A stretch of DNA of 63,371 nucleotides from NCBI GenBank assembly GCA_016293975.1, contig JAEDCW010000003.1:1-63371 (forward strand), written 5' to 3'. Shown one piece after another: positions 41,309 to 49,535 of the stretch. How positions within the stretch are numbered: position 1 is the first letter of the stretch; each line of letters opens with the position of its first letter. The translations under genes were made by a program, and so were the position numbers. The DNA is from Clostridia bacterium. GTDB taxonomy: Bacteria; Bacillota; Clostridia; Christensenellales; CAG-138. The notes below the pieces were generated by a model that had not been told where the DNA came from, did not search any database, and worked only from the letters and a program-made list of their open reading frames with translations.

Positions 41309-41617
41309 ATGGACGAGTATATCGGACAGATAGTTGTCTCGAAGGCGGGCAGAGATGCCGGAAGAGCATTCGTGATTGTAGGTGTTGCAGATGATGCGCA
41401 TGTGCTCATTGCAGACGGTCAGCTAAGGGGTCTAAGTCGCCCCAAGAAGAAAAAACTCAAACACATACGTCCCACGGGGGTATATGTGGAGGGTTTCCCG
41501 AATAGCTTAAATAGCGGCGGGCTTCTGGATGCGGACGTTGCAAAGGCAATCGGAAACAGCGGATTCGGCAAAACCCATGCACAAGGAGAATTTGATGTCG
41601 AAACAAGATGTAATTGA
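41309..41617 (+). CDS. KOW-domain RNA-binding protein, L14e-like
   Basis: 102 residues. The KOW opening YIGQIVVSKAGRDAGRAFVI is followed by HVLIADGQLRGLSRPKKKKL, resembling the small L14e/YlxQ-neighbour KOW proteins seen between map and infA in Clostridia. It probably binds RNA at the ribosome; no experimental role is known to me. The last 23 bases overlap infA. AAGGAGG ribosome binding site 7 bases from the ATG. Confidence 0.85.
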   Translation: MDEYIGQIVVSKAGRDAGRAFVIVGVADDAHVLIADGQLRGLSRPKKKKLKHIRPTGVYVEGFPNSLNSGGLLDADVAKAIGNSGFGKTHAQGEFDVETRCN

Positions 41618-41816
41618 AGTTGAAGGTGTAGTTACCGACTCATTTCCGAACGCAACGTTCGAGGTTGAGCTCGCAAACGGACACAAGATACTTGCTCATA
41701 TTTCCGGAAAGCTGCGCATGAACAATATCCGCATACTTACCGGTGATAAGGTGAAGCTTGAGATGTCGCCGTACGACTTGACGCGCGGCCGCATAACCTG
41801 GCGCACAAAGAGCTGA
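41595..41816 (+). CDS. infA: Translation initiation factor IF-1
   Basis: 73 residues; VIEVEGVVTDSFPNATFEVE and HISGKLRMNNIRILTGDKV are the OB-fold signature. It blocks the A site during initiation. The start at 41595 has AAGGAGAA upstream and overlaps the preceding gene in another frame. Confidence 0.97.
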   Translation: MSKQDVIEVEGVVTDSFPNATFEVELANGHKILAHISGKLRMNNIRILTGDKVKLEMSPYDLTRGRITWRTKS

Positions 41817-41856
41817 CGGACTTACAGCTCGTATACCATAGAAGGAGGATATAACG

Positions 41857-41970
41857 ATGAAAGTCAGACCTTCGGTCAAACCCATTTGCGAAAAGTGCAA
41901 GATCATCAGACGTAAGGGTCGTGTGATGGTTATCTGTGAAAATCCGAGGCATAAGCAGAAGCAGGGCTAA
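41857..41970 (+). CDS. rpmJ: 50S ribosomal protein L36, zinc form
   Basis: 37 residues, MKVRPSVKPICEKC... ending ...CENPRHKQKQG. The C-x2-C and C-x4-H ligands of the zinc form are present. AAGGAGG is 7 bases from the ATG. It is the last gene of the operon; a terminator follows in place of rpsM. Confidence 0.97.
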   Translation: MKVRPSVKPICEKCKIIRRKGRVMVICENPRHKQKQG

Positions 41971-42023
41971 TTGCCTCAGCCAAGTATTATTGCAGGCGAG
42001 AGCTCGCGCAATATAACCGAAAG

Positions 42024-42049
42024 AAAGGTCGAAAGACCTTTTCTTTTTA
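42024..42049 (+). terminator. Terminator of the S10-spc superoperon
   Basis: AAAGGTC, GAAA tetraloop, GACCTTT, then TCTTTTT. It lies 54 bases after rpmJ. Confidence 0.8.
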
Positions 42050-42099
42050 TCTGAATGCTTGACTGCGAGACCGGTGCTTGCGGTTATTTGCATATTTGT

Positions 42100-42128
42100 T
42101 TGATTAAGGCTGTAATTACTGATATAAT
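42100..42128 (+). promoter_or_regulatory. Promoter of gdpP-rplI-dnaB
   Basis: TTGATT (42100-42105), 17 bases, perfect TATAAT (42123-42128), 31 bases before gdpP. Confidence 0.75.
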
Positions 42129-42158
42129 GCGGTTATAAGCTTTTTTTAAGAGGTGCTT

Positions 42159-44111
42159 ATGAAGAAGAGGGCTTCCATAGCATTGATTCCGTCCGCGCTT
42201 GTGATAATTGCGGGCGCCGTATTGCTGTTTCTTGCGGACGAAAAGCTCGCCTCGTACATACTGCTGGGCGTGGGCACACTTGCGGCAGTGCTCGCCTTCG
42301 TCACCGTAGAGAAGTATAAGCGCAAAGCCGAAGAGGAGCTCGACAACCTATTCATGCAGAATTCCACGGCGGTGAATTCGATTATTACCGGGCTCAGTGT
42401 ACCATGCGTGATATTCAATACACACGGGAAGATACTTTGGAGAAACAATGCGTTTAAGCGCATCTATTCCGGCAGAAATATAAAGGAGCTCGACGGTATG
42501 CCGGACCCGAGCGCACCGCCCAGAAGCACACTCTACTCTATGAATGGAATGGATTTCCAGATATACACTCAGCCTGTGAAGCGCGAGGGCAGGGAGAACA
42601 ACCTCGTTCAATTCCAATACTGGATAGACAGGACCGAAGCCATACATTACAAGCGCATATTCGAGGAGCGCGTGCCGTGCGTGGCATTGATTTACGTAGA
42701 TAACTACGAGGAGCTTGCGCAGGACAAGTACTTTGCGAAGGCGTCCGTTATGTCGCAGGTCGAAAAATACGTCGCGGAATTCGCCGAGGCCGCAAAGGGC
42801 ATATATGTCCGCTACGAGAATACGAGATTCTTGGTGGTATTCGAAAGAAGCGCTCTCGAAGCCATGGAGCAGGCAAAATTCGACATACTAGAACGAATTC
42901 GAGATATCAACACGGGAACTCCGCTTGCAGTTACGCTCTCTATATCGGTAGGCGTCGGCGACAGGCTGGTAAGCTCAAACGAGATGAGCAGACAGGCGAT
43001 GGAGCTTGCATTGGGGCGCGGCGGCGACCAAGCGGTAGTAAAAGCAGGCGCGAAATACTCGTTCTTCGGCGGAAAGCGCCAAACTTCGTCAAAGACGGCA
43101 ATGGTAAAGACTAGGCTTTTTTCACGTGCACTCCGTCAGATGATAGAAAACTCCGGTACCATATACATAATGGGCCACAAGAGACCGGATATGGATGCTA
43201 TGGGCGCATCGCTGGGACTGCTCAGGTGCTGTACATTCTGCTCGAAAAAGGCGTACATACTGCTCGATGAGGTGAACTCCACGATCGAGAACTGTGTATC
43301 GAACATGAAGAAGATCAAGGAGTACGATGGCTGCATACTCACGCCGGAGCAGCTCGTAAGCGATCCGATACGCAAGAACTCGATGCTTATCGTAGTAGAC
43401 GCTCAGCGCGAGGGCTCTCTGCTTGCACCGGGGCTGTTTGCTAAGTTTGAAAAGACCGTCATAATCGACCATCACAGGCGTGCCGTTGACGTTATAAACG
43501 ACGCAACGCTAAATTATATGGAAGCCGGTGCCTCATCCACCTGCGAGATGGTTACAGAGATTGTGCAGTACTTCGACGAGAACTTAAGACCCACGCCGTT
43601 TGAATGCAGTGCGATGCTCGCGGGAATAATCGTCGACACAAAGAGTTTCTCTATGAATTCGGGGACGAGGACGTTTGAGGCGGCGAGTTATCTCAGGCGA
43701 AAGGGTGCGGATATGCACGCCGTAAAGCTGATGTTCCAGGACGACCTTGAGACTTACAAGAACAGAACAATGGTCGTCAATACGGCGGATATAATAGACG
43801 GCTGCGTTGCTATCGCGATTTGTCCTCAGGGCATTGAAAACAGCACGCTCATATGCGCACAGGCGGCGGATGAACTCATATCGATCAAGGGTATAAAGGC
43901 GGCTTTCGTACTTGTTCAAAACGGCAGTGTCGTTAACATAAGCGGAAGAAGCTTGGGTGATATAAATGTACAGCTTATACTTGAAAGGCTCGGAGGAGGA
44001 GGTCATCTGAACGTTGCGGGCGCACAGGTAAAGGGTAGCAGCGAGCAGGAAGTGTTGAAGGCTCTAAAGGACGCAGTCAGCGAGTATTTGGCTGAAAACC
44101 CACAAAAATAA
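42159..44111 (+). CDS. gdpP: Cyclic-di-AMP phosphodiesterase GdpP
   Basis: 650 residues from ATG 42159 (AAGAGG 5 bases upstream). Two N-terminal membrane helices (residues about 8-50), a PAS-like domain (about 75-170), a degenerate GGDEF domain (about 175-305, no GGDEF motif) and a DHH/DHHA1 phosphodiesterase (about 325-645). Catalytic motifs are MGHKRPDMDAMG, IVVDAQRE, DHHRR and GGGGHLNVAGAQ. It hydrolyses c-di-AMP, which controls potassium and osmotic balance; a KtrA-type c-di-AMP target candidate is encoded at 2.2 kb. It starts an operon with rplI and dnaB, a common order in Bacillota. Confidence 0.95.
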   Translation: MKKRASIALIPSALVIIAGAVLLFLADEKLASYILLGVGTLAAVLAFVTVEKYKRKAEEELDNLFMQNSTAVNSIITGLSVPCVIFNTHGKILWRNNAFKRIYSGRNIKELDGMPDPSAPPRSTLYSMNGMDFQIYTQPVKREGRENNLVQFQYWIDRTEAIHYKRIFEERVPCVALIYVDNYEELAQDKYFAKASVMSQVEKYVAEFAEAAKGIYVRYENTRFLVVFERSALEAMEQAKFDILERIRDINTGTPLAVTLSISVGVGDRLVSSNEMSRQAMELALGRGGDQAVVKAGAKYSFFGGKRQTSSKTAMVKTRLFSRALRQMIENSGTIYIMGHKRPDMDAMGASLGLLRCCTFCSKKAYILLDEVNSTIENCVSNMKKIKEYDGCILTPEQLVSDPIRKNSMLIVVDAQREGSLLAPGLFAKFEKTVIIDHHRRAVDVINDATLNYMEAGASSTCEMVTEIVQYFDENLRPTPFECSAMLAGIIVDTKSFSMNSGTRTFEAASYLRRKGADMHAVKLMFQDDLETYKNRTMVVNTADIIDGCVAIAICPQGIENSTLICAQAADELISIKGIKAAFVLVQNGSVVNISGRSLGDINVQLILERLGGGGHLNVAGAQVKGSSEQEVLKALKDAVSEYLAENPQK

Positions 44112-44126
44112 GAGGGAGGCAGACCT

Positions 44127-44573
44127 ATGAAGGTATTATTGAAGAAGGATGTTGCCGGACAGGGCAAGGCAGGCACAGTAATAGAGGTAAGCGACGGTTA
44201 CGGCAGAAACTTCCTCATCCCCAGGGGACTTGCGGTACCTGCTGATGCAGAGAGCATAAACGCGGCACGTATCAGAAAGGACGCACAGTCCCACAAGCTC
44301 AAGATGCAGCGTGAGCGTGCGAAGGAACTCGCGAGCGAAGTCAGCAAGCTTACAGTAAAGGTTTACGCGAAGGCCGGTGAGAACGGGCGACTGTTCGGCT
44401 CTGTGACGAATCAGGAGATTGCGGACGCACTTAAGGCGCAGTACGACATAGAGATCGACAAGAAAAAGATAAGGATTGAGGAACCGATAAGGCAAGTTGG
44501 CATAGTAACCGTCACTGCTCACATGTTTGAAAACGAAAGCGCAAAATTCAAGGTAGAGGTACTTGCGAAGTAA
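44127..44573 (+). CDS. rplI: 50S ribosomal protein L9
   Basis: 148 residues; MKVLLKKDVAGQGKAGTVIE and VSDGYGRNFLIPRGLA are the N-domain signature; a long connecting helix and a C-domain follow. It lies between gdpP (15-base gap) and dnaB (15-base gap). Confidence 0.98.
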   Translation: MKVLLKKDVAGQGKAGTVIEVSDGYGRNFLIPRGLAVPADAESINAARIRKDAQSHKLKMQRERAKELASEVSKLTVKVYAKAGENGRLFGSVTNQEIADALKAQYDIEIDKKKIRIEEPIRQVGIVTVTAHMFENESAKFKVEVLAK

Positions 44574-44588
44574 GCTCGGGAGGACAGC

Positions 44589-45917
44589 ATGGACAGGTCC
44601 AAAATCAAGACTGCTGACGAAGCAGTACCATACAGCATAGACGCGGAGCGTTCGGTTCTGGGAAGTATGATAATCTCTAAAAACGCCGTAGAGGTGGCAA
44701 TGGAGCTTTTAAAGACCGAGGACTTCTATATCGCCGCGCACCAGACGATTTTTGCGTCGATGCACGACCTTTATACCAGAAGCAGCGCAGTGGACTTGGT
44801 AACGGTTGTAAACGATCTCGAAAAGCATGGTAAGCTTGAGGCAATAGGCGGAGTCGAGTACATGGCTATGCTCGGTGACTACACACCGAGTTCGGGCAAT
44901 ATAGCCTACTACGCGAGGATAGTGCAGGAGCGCAGCACCCAGAGAAAGCTTATTGATGCAAGTTCGCATATAGCGAAAAACGCCCGCGATGGCGCAATGG
45001 AAATCCCCGATGTCATAGATGATGCCGAGCGCAGGATATACAACATATCCATAAGGAACAACACGAACACTATGGTGCCGGCAAAGGACGTAGTGTTTGA
45101 GACATACGACATGATAGGCGAGATTGCAGGCGCAAGGGGAAGCCTCACGGGAGTTCCCACGGGCTTTATAGACTTGGACAAGCTTACATCGGGACTTCAG
45201 AAGAGCGATCTTATAATTGTAGCGGGACGTCCTTCGATGGGTAAGACTGCGCTCGCGTTGAATATGGCGTCCTATGCGGCATTCGACGCTAGAAAGAACG
45301 TAGCTATATTCAGCCTCGAAATGTCTACTCAACAGCTCATAATGAGAATGATGTGCACTCGTGCGCAGGTCAGCATGACTAAGGTAAAGCAGGGCGGAGC
45401 GACAGACGACGACATGATCAGATTGTCTGACGCAACATCTGCAATGTATTCCGACAGGCTCGTAATAGACGATACCGCAAACATATCCGTCGCGGAAATC
45501 AGGTCGAAATGCCGCAGAATGAAGACAAAGCAGGGGCTCGACCTCGTTATAATCGACTATCTTCAGCTTATGAAAACCAGCGGCAAGACCGAAAACCGAG
45601 TGCTTGAGATAGGCGAGATAACAAGGGCGCTCAAGATACTCGCAAGGGAACTCGACGTACCCATAATACTTCTTTCACAGCTTTCGCGTGCGGCTGATAA
45701 GGTCAGACCGACAATGGCGCATCTGAGAGAATCGGGCGCAATCGAGCAGGATGCCGACATAGTCATAATGATTTACAGGGAAGGCGCGCATAATCCCGAG
45801 GCGGACAATACCGCGGAGATAATCGTCGCAAAGCATAGAAACGGACCTACGGACACGGTATACCTCGTATGGATAGATGAGTACACCAAGTTCAACAATA
45901 AGAGCATGAGAGAGTAA
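44589..45917 (+). CDS. dnaB: Replicative DNA helicase DnaB
   Basis: 442 residues. N-terminal collar domain (PYSIDAERSVLGSMI), linker helix, and RecA-like motor with Walker A GRPSMGKTALAL, Walker B LVIIDYLQLM and the arginine-finger region near the C-terminus. It unwinds DNA at the replication fork. No intein is present. GGGAGG ribosome binding site. Last of the gdpP-rplI-dnaB group; the peptidase gene follows after 23 bases. Confidence 0.97.
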   Translation: MDRSKIKTADEAVPYSIDAERSVLGSMIISKNAVEVAMELLKTEDFYIAAHQTIFASMHDLYTRSSAVDLVTVVNDLEKHGKLEAIGGVEYMAMLGDYTPSSGNIAYYARIVQERSTQRKLIDASSHIAKNARDGAMEIPDVIDDAERRIYNISIRNNTNTMVPAKDVVFETYDMIGEIAGARGSLTGVPTGFIDLDKLTSGLQKSDLIIVAGRPSMGKTALALNMASYAAFDARKNVAIFSLEMSTQQLIMRMMCTRAQVSMTKVKQGGATDDDMIRLSDATSAMYSDRLVIDDTANISVAEIRSKCRRMKTKQGLDLVIIDYLQLMKTSGKTENRVLEIGEITRALKILARELDVPIILLSQLSRAADKVRPTMAHLRESGAIEQDADIVIMIYREGAHNPEADNTAEIIVAKHRNGPTDTVYLVWIDEYTKFNNKSMRE

Positions 45918-45940
45918 ATAATCCAAATTGGAGGAACAAT

Positions 45941-47635
45941 ATGGAAAAGTTTAAGGATCTGGCGTACAAACGCCCGGACAAGACCGCTGTAACAGCACAG
46001 CTTACAGCACTTGTCGACAAGCTGGAGGCCGCACAGAGCTATGACGAGTTCAAAGCTGTCTATATGGAGATAGAAGAGCTCACGAGCAAGGTGTGGACGA
46101 TGTGCACTATAGCTTCCGTCAGAAACACGCTCAACACACAGGATGAGTTCTATGAGACGGAATCCATGGAGCTCGACCGTATGCTTGCGGAGCTCATGCC
46201 CCTCACAAAGAGGATGAACGAGATTGTACTGAATTCGCCCTATTGCAAGGAATTCGGTGAGGAGTACGGCACGATACTTATCGATTCCATACAGGCAGAG
46301 TTGAGAACGCAGGATAAGAGCATAATCCCCCTCAAGATAGAGGAGTCGGAGCTGTGCCAGGCATATTCAAAGTCGGCCGCCGCATGCAAGACGGAGTTTA
46401 TGGGCGAGGAGTGCAATTTCTACGGCCTCTTAAAGCATATGCAGAACCCCGACAGGTCGATAAGAAAAAAGGCATTTGAAGCTTGGTCAAAGCTCTACGA
46501 GGGTGCAAGTGCAGACCTCGACGCTCAGTATGATAAGCTTATTGACTTGAGAATAAAGATGGCAGAAAAGCTCGGCATGAAGAACTTCACGGAGCTTGCA
46601 TACCTCGGCAAAGGTCGCTTTGACTATGGTCCCACCGATGTTGCGAAGTTCAGAAAGCAGGTACTCGAAGTTATCACGCCTGCAGTCGCAGAGCTTAGGA
46701 AAAAGCAGGCGGAGAGAATCGGCGTAGATAAGCTGAAGTTCTACGATGAGACATTCATGTTCTCTGACGGCAACGCCGATCCCATAGGCGGTAAGGACGT
46801 GCTCGTGCCCATAGCGTCTAAGATGTATCACGAGATGAGCCCCGAGACGGGCGAGTTCTTCGACTTTATGACAACTTATGAGCTATTTGACCTCGAAACG
46901 CGCCCCGGCAAGCACCTCGGCGGTTATTGTACATGGCTTCCCGAATACAAGGCACCATTCATTTTCTCGAATTTCAACGGCACATCGGGCGACGTAGACG
47001 TGCTTACGCACGAAGCGGGTCACGCTTTCCAGGCGTATACGGCACTCAGATGCCAGCCTCTCACAGCGCTTTGCGGTTCTACGAGTGAGATAAACGAGAT
47101 TCACTCGATGGCGATGGAGCATTTCGCTTATCCTTGGATGAAAGACTTCTACGGCGAGGAGAACGTCAAAAAGGCGAAGTATGCACACCTTGCCGACGCA
47201 CTTTCATCGATGCCCTACATCGTATGCGTTGACGAGTTCCAGCACAGGATTTACGAGAATCCCAATATGTCAGCTATGGAACGCAGGACAGTGTGGCGCG
47301 AGATAGAACAGCGCTATATGCCTTGGCGCGACTACGATGGAGACGAGTTCTGCGAGAACGGCGGTTTCTGGATGCAGAAGCAGCACATATTCCTCTATCC
47401 GTTCTACTACATTGACTACTCATTGGCACAGACATGCGCATTCGAGCTCTATGGCAGGATGAAGAACGATCCCGAAGCTGCATGGCAGGATTATCTCAGG
47501 CTCTGCAAGGCGGGAGGAAGCCTCGGTTACTTCGACCTATTGAAGGTTGCAAGGCTCTCGAATCCGTTCGTTGAGGGCAATGTCGAGAAGGCAGTAAGGC
47601 ACGTTATTGACGAGCTAAACAGCTACGAATTCTGA
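45941..47635 (+). CDS. M3-family oligoendopeptidase (PepF-like)
   Basis: 564 residues. The zinc motif HEAGHAFQAYTAL with a downstream glutamate in SEINEIHSMAMEHF is the M3 thimet-oligopeptidase signature. It cleaves short peptides in the cytoplasm; no signal peptide is present. The GGAGG ribosome binding site is 7 bases before the ATG. It may be co-transcribed with dnaB and ends at a strong terminator. Confidence 0.93.
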   Translation: MEKFKDLAYKRPDKTAVTAQLTALVDKLEAAQSYDEFKAVYMEIEELTSKVWTMCTIASVRNTLNTQDEFYETESMELDRMLAELMPLTKRMNEIVLNSPYCKEFGEEYGTILIDSIQAELRTQDKSIIPLKIEESELCQAYSKSAAACKTEFMGEECNFYGLLKHMQNPDRSIRKKAFEAWSKLYEGASADLDAQYDKLIDLRIKMAEKLGMKNFTELAYLGKGRFDYGPTDVAKFRKQVLEVITPAVAELRKKQAERIGVDKLKFYDETFMFSDGNADPIGGKDVLVPIASKMYHEMSPETGEFFDFMTTYELFDLETRPGKHLGGYCTWLPEYKAPFIFSNFNGTSGDVDVLTHEAGHAFQAYTALRCQPLTALCGSTSEINEIHSMAMEHFAYPWMKDFYGEENVKKAKYAHLADALSSMPYIVCVDEFQHRIYENPNMSAMERRTVWREIEQRYMPWRDYDGDEFCENGGFWMQKQHIFLYPFYYIDYSLAQTCAFELYGRMKNDPEAAWQDYLRLCKAGGSLGYFDLLKVARLSNPFVEGNVEKAVRHVIDELNSYEF

Positions 47636-47663
47636 TATTGTGGATTGATTTGACAGCAAAAAG

Positions 47664-47693
47664 CAGGTTTGGCGTTTGCCGGGCCTGTTTTTT
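47664..47693 (+). terminator. Terminator of the M3 peptidase gene
   Basis: CAGGTTTGGC, GTTT loop, GCCGGGCCTG (ten RNA pairs with three G-U), then TTTTTT. Confidence 0.88.
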
Positions 47694-48387
47694 CTCTGCT
47701 GTTGACGCATGTCCTACTTAATTCAGACAGAAGCATTTATCGCCTTACGTCAGATTTCCCCGCTAGCACAGATATTCGTCGAAAGTCAAAAAAAGCAAAT
47801 ATTTATGGCGTTACGCGGCTTTTTTTACAGAGTAAACGGACGGAATAAAAAATGCATACAAGTGTATTATTTTTTGAAATAAAAACAGAATTACAGGATA
47901 ATTATCGTCGAATATGCGCAAGCTACAGAATATATATAATTACACGGAAATAGTTCAAAGCAATATAAAAATTAAACTACATAATATGCCTGAATTCGAT
48001 AATGGCGCAAAAAAGCTTCTAATAATGCGGAAAAAAATACTCGTCAGCTCAAAACCAAGATGATACATTCAAAAGCGTTACCCTTAATGAGAGAGCTACA
48101 TGACTCGCAAATTCTTGAGCTTAGAGCTTTAGCTTGTATATGAAATACAGTATATCAGTATATAGATAAGAGCACGAAAATGTATTAATATGCGTTTACG
48201 ATGCATTGTCACATAACAGAAAACACCCAAGCAGAAAAATGTTTTATAAATGGAAACTGAAACACATTTATAAAATAACCATAAAGTAGAAAATAATAGC
48301 GCAATAGCTGTGCAAATTACACAAATTTACAAATGAGAAACCTGAAAATGTTTTTGGCAGAGCGAAACGCAATTTGTTAAATGCATA
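47694..48387. other. AT-rich stretch without genes
   Basis: About 690 bases, clearly more AT-rich than the flanks, with stops in all frames at short spacing and no frame with ribosome binding site and protein-like composition. One stem A7GC/GCT7 (about 47788-47826) with an inner GCG/CGC could be a terminator in either direction. No tRNA, known riboswitch or repeat family recognised. Confidence 0.55.
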
Positions 48388-48416
48388 TTGACGTGAATAT
48401 ATAAACATTGTATACT
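48388..48416 (+). promoter_or_regulatory. Promoter of the thioredoxin lipoprotein operon
   Basis: TTGACG (48388-48393), 17 bases, TATACT (48411-48416). A second TTGACA at 48424 lacks a -10 partner. Confidence 0.75.
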
Positions 48417-48474
48417 ATGCGCGTTGACATGGATGGAAAAGGAAGATTTGTCAACACAGGAAGGATGGTAGATT

Positions 48475-49398
48475 TTGAAGAGGTTTATTTCGTTTTTGCT
48501 CTGCATCGCAGTAGTAATGTCTCTTGTCAGCTTCGGCTGCAACAATGCGCCGGAAGTTGTCGATGAGACACCTAACCCCGTTGTCACACAGGAACCCGAT
48601 AAGACAGAGGAACCTGTCGTGACTACAGAACCCACTGTTGAGCCGGTTATAACGGCTACTCCTGACACAACAGAACCGACTGATGACCCTGTTGAGACTG
48701 TTGCGCCTGTAGAGACACAGCAGCCCACGAATACAACTGTACCGACGACGGCACCGACAACTGTACCGACGACGGCACCGACGACGGCACCGACGACGGC
48801 ACCGACGACTGCACCGAGGACGGCACCCACACCGAGACCCACACCGACACCGGTCCCCACACCGAGACCCACACCGACACCGGTTCCCACACCCACACCG
48901 GCGTCCGGCCCGTATGCCAACTTCTCATCGGAGGATATTCTCACCGGAGCAACGGTAACAGGCGCTATAATCGGCCGTTATGATCTGACCATGATTAATA
49001 TCTGGGCTACATGGTGCGGTCCGTGCGTATCTGAGCTGCCCGCGCTTCAGTCGCTCTATACACAGCTTCCGTCAAACGTCAACATGATGACATGGTGCAA
49101 CGACAGCGGCAGCGCTCTGGCGAGAGCAAAGCAACTGCTCAATAACGTAGGTTCAACATTCTACTCGCTCAAGTGGAATTCAAGGCTTAACAGCATCACA
49201 TCTTGGCTGCAGTTCCTGCCCTCCACCGTGTTCGTGGATAGATACGGCAATCAGGTAGGTGGAGTCGTTACAGGCGCACATTCAGCATCCGGTTATATGA
49301 ACCTCATCAGGGACAGACTGGCAATGCTTGGCTTGGACGGCGGCAATTGCGACGAAGTCGAGAACGTTGGCGGATTGGCAGTCGTATGCGAAAAGTAA
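48475..49398 (+). CDS. TlpA/ResA-like thioredoxin lipoprotein with Thr/Pro-rich stalk
   Basis: 307 residues from TTG 48475, chosen because AAGGATGG lies upstream and no ATG or GTG is nearer. Signal peptide residues 1-21 ending in an imperfect lipobox VSFGC; Cys22 would be lipid-modified. Residues about 30-143 are acidic and then almost pure Thr/Pro/Ala with short repeats, an extended stalk. Residues 145-290 are a thioredoxin fold with redox motif WCGPC (180-184) and cis-proline in QFLPST. It acts outside the membrane as a thiol-disulfide reductase. The next two genes probably supply electrons. Confidence 0.9.
   Translation: MKRFISFLLCIAVVMSLVSFGCNNAPEVVDETPNPVVTQEPDKTEEPVVTTEPTVEPVITATPDTTEPTDDPVETVAPVETQQPTNTTVPTTAPTTVPTTAPTTAPTTAPTTAPRTAPTPRPTPTPVPTPRPTPTPVPTPTPASGPYANFSSEDILTGATVTGAIIGRYDLTMINIWATWCGPCVSELPALQSLYTQLPSNVNMMTWCNDSGSALARAKQLLNNVGSTFYSLKWNSRLNSITSWLQFLPSTVFVDRYGNQVGGVVTGAHSASGYMNLIRDRLAMLGLDGGNCDEVENVGGLAVVCEK
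48736..48901 (+). repeat. Thr/Pro-coding tandem minisatellite
   Basis: Within the lipoprotein gene, 12-base units of the type ACGGCACCGACG recur several times and are followed by two copies of a roughly 27-base unit coding RPTPTPVPTP. Such repeats change length easily by slippage and would alter stalk length without breaking the frame. Confidence 0.75.
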
Positions 49399-49535
49399 GT
49401 ACGATTTGGACCCTGAGAGCTGTGTTCTTTGTGTTGGCCGGTGCATTTATAGTGTACGGCGTATTGAGCAACGAGCACTATGAGGTTTTTATGAAGGCCA
49501 TTATGATTTGCCTTGAGTGTATTGGTATAGGCTGA
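49386..49535 (+). CDS. CD1871A-family CXXC-motif small membrane protein
   Basis: 49 residues from ATG 49386, overlapping the lipoprotein stop by 13 bases. One membrane helix (WTLRAVFFVLAGAFIVYGVL) followed by a short acidic stretch and the C-terminal CLECIGIG motif, the pattern of the CD1871A-like CXXC proteins of Clostridia. The stop overlaps the next start (TGATG). A membrane thiol relay between the 4Fe-4S protein and the thioredoxin lipoprotein is a reasonable inference. Confidence 0.8.
   Translation: MRKVSTIWTLRAVFFVLAGAFIVYGVLSNEHYEVFMKAIMICLECIGIG

Noticed and set aside
41529..41594. Longer infA start
   Set aside because: It would lie inside the KOW gene without a ribosome binding site; ATG 41595 has AAGGAGAA and gives the normal 73-residue IF-1.
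47694..48474. Replication origin
   Set aside because: AT-rich and close to dnaB and rplI, but no cluster of DnaA boxes and no dnaA or dnaN gene nearby.
48736..48901. CRISPR-like repeat array
   Set aside because: The repeats are in frame, code Thr/Pro, have no unique spacers and lie inside a lipoprotein gene.
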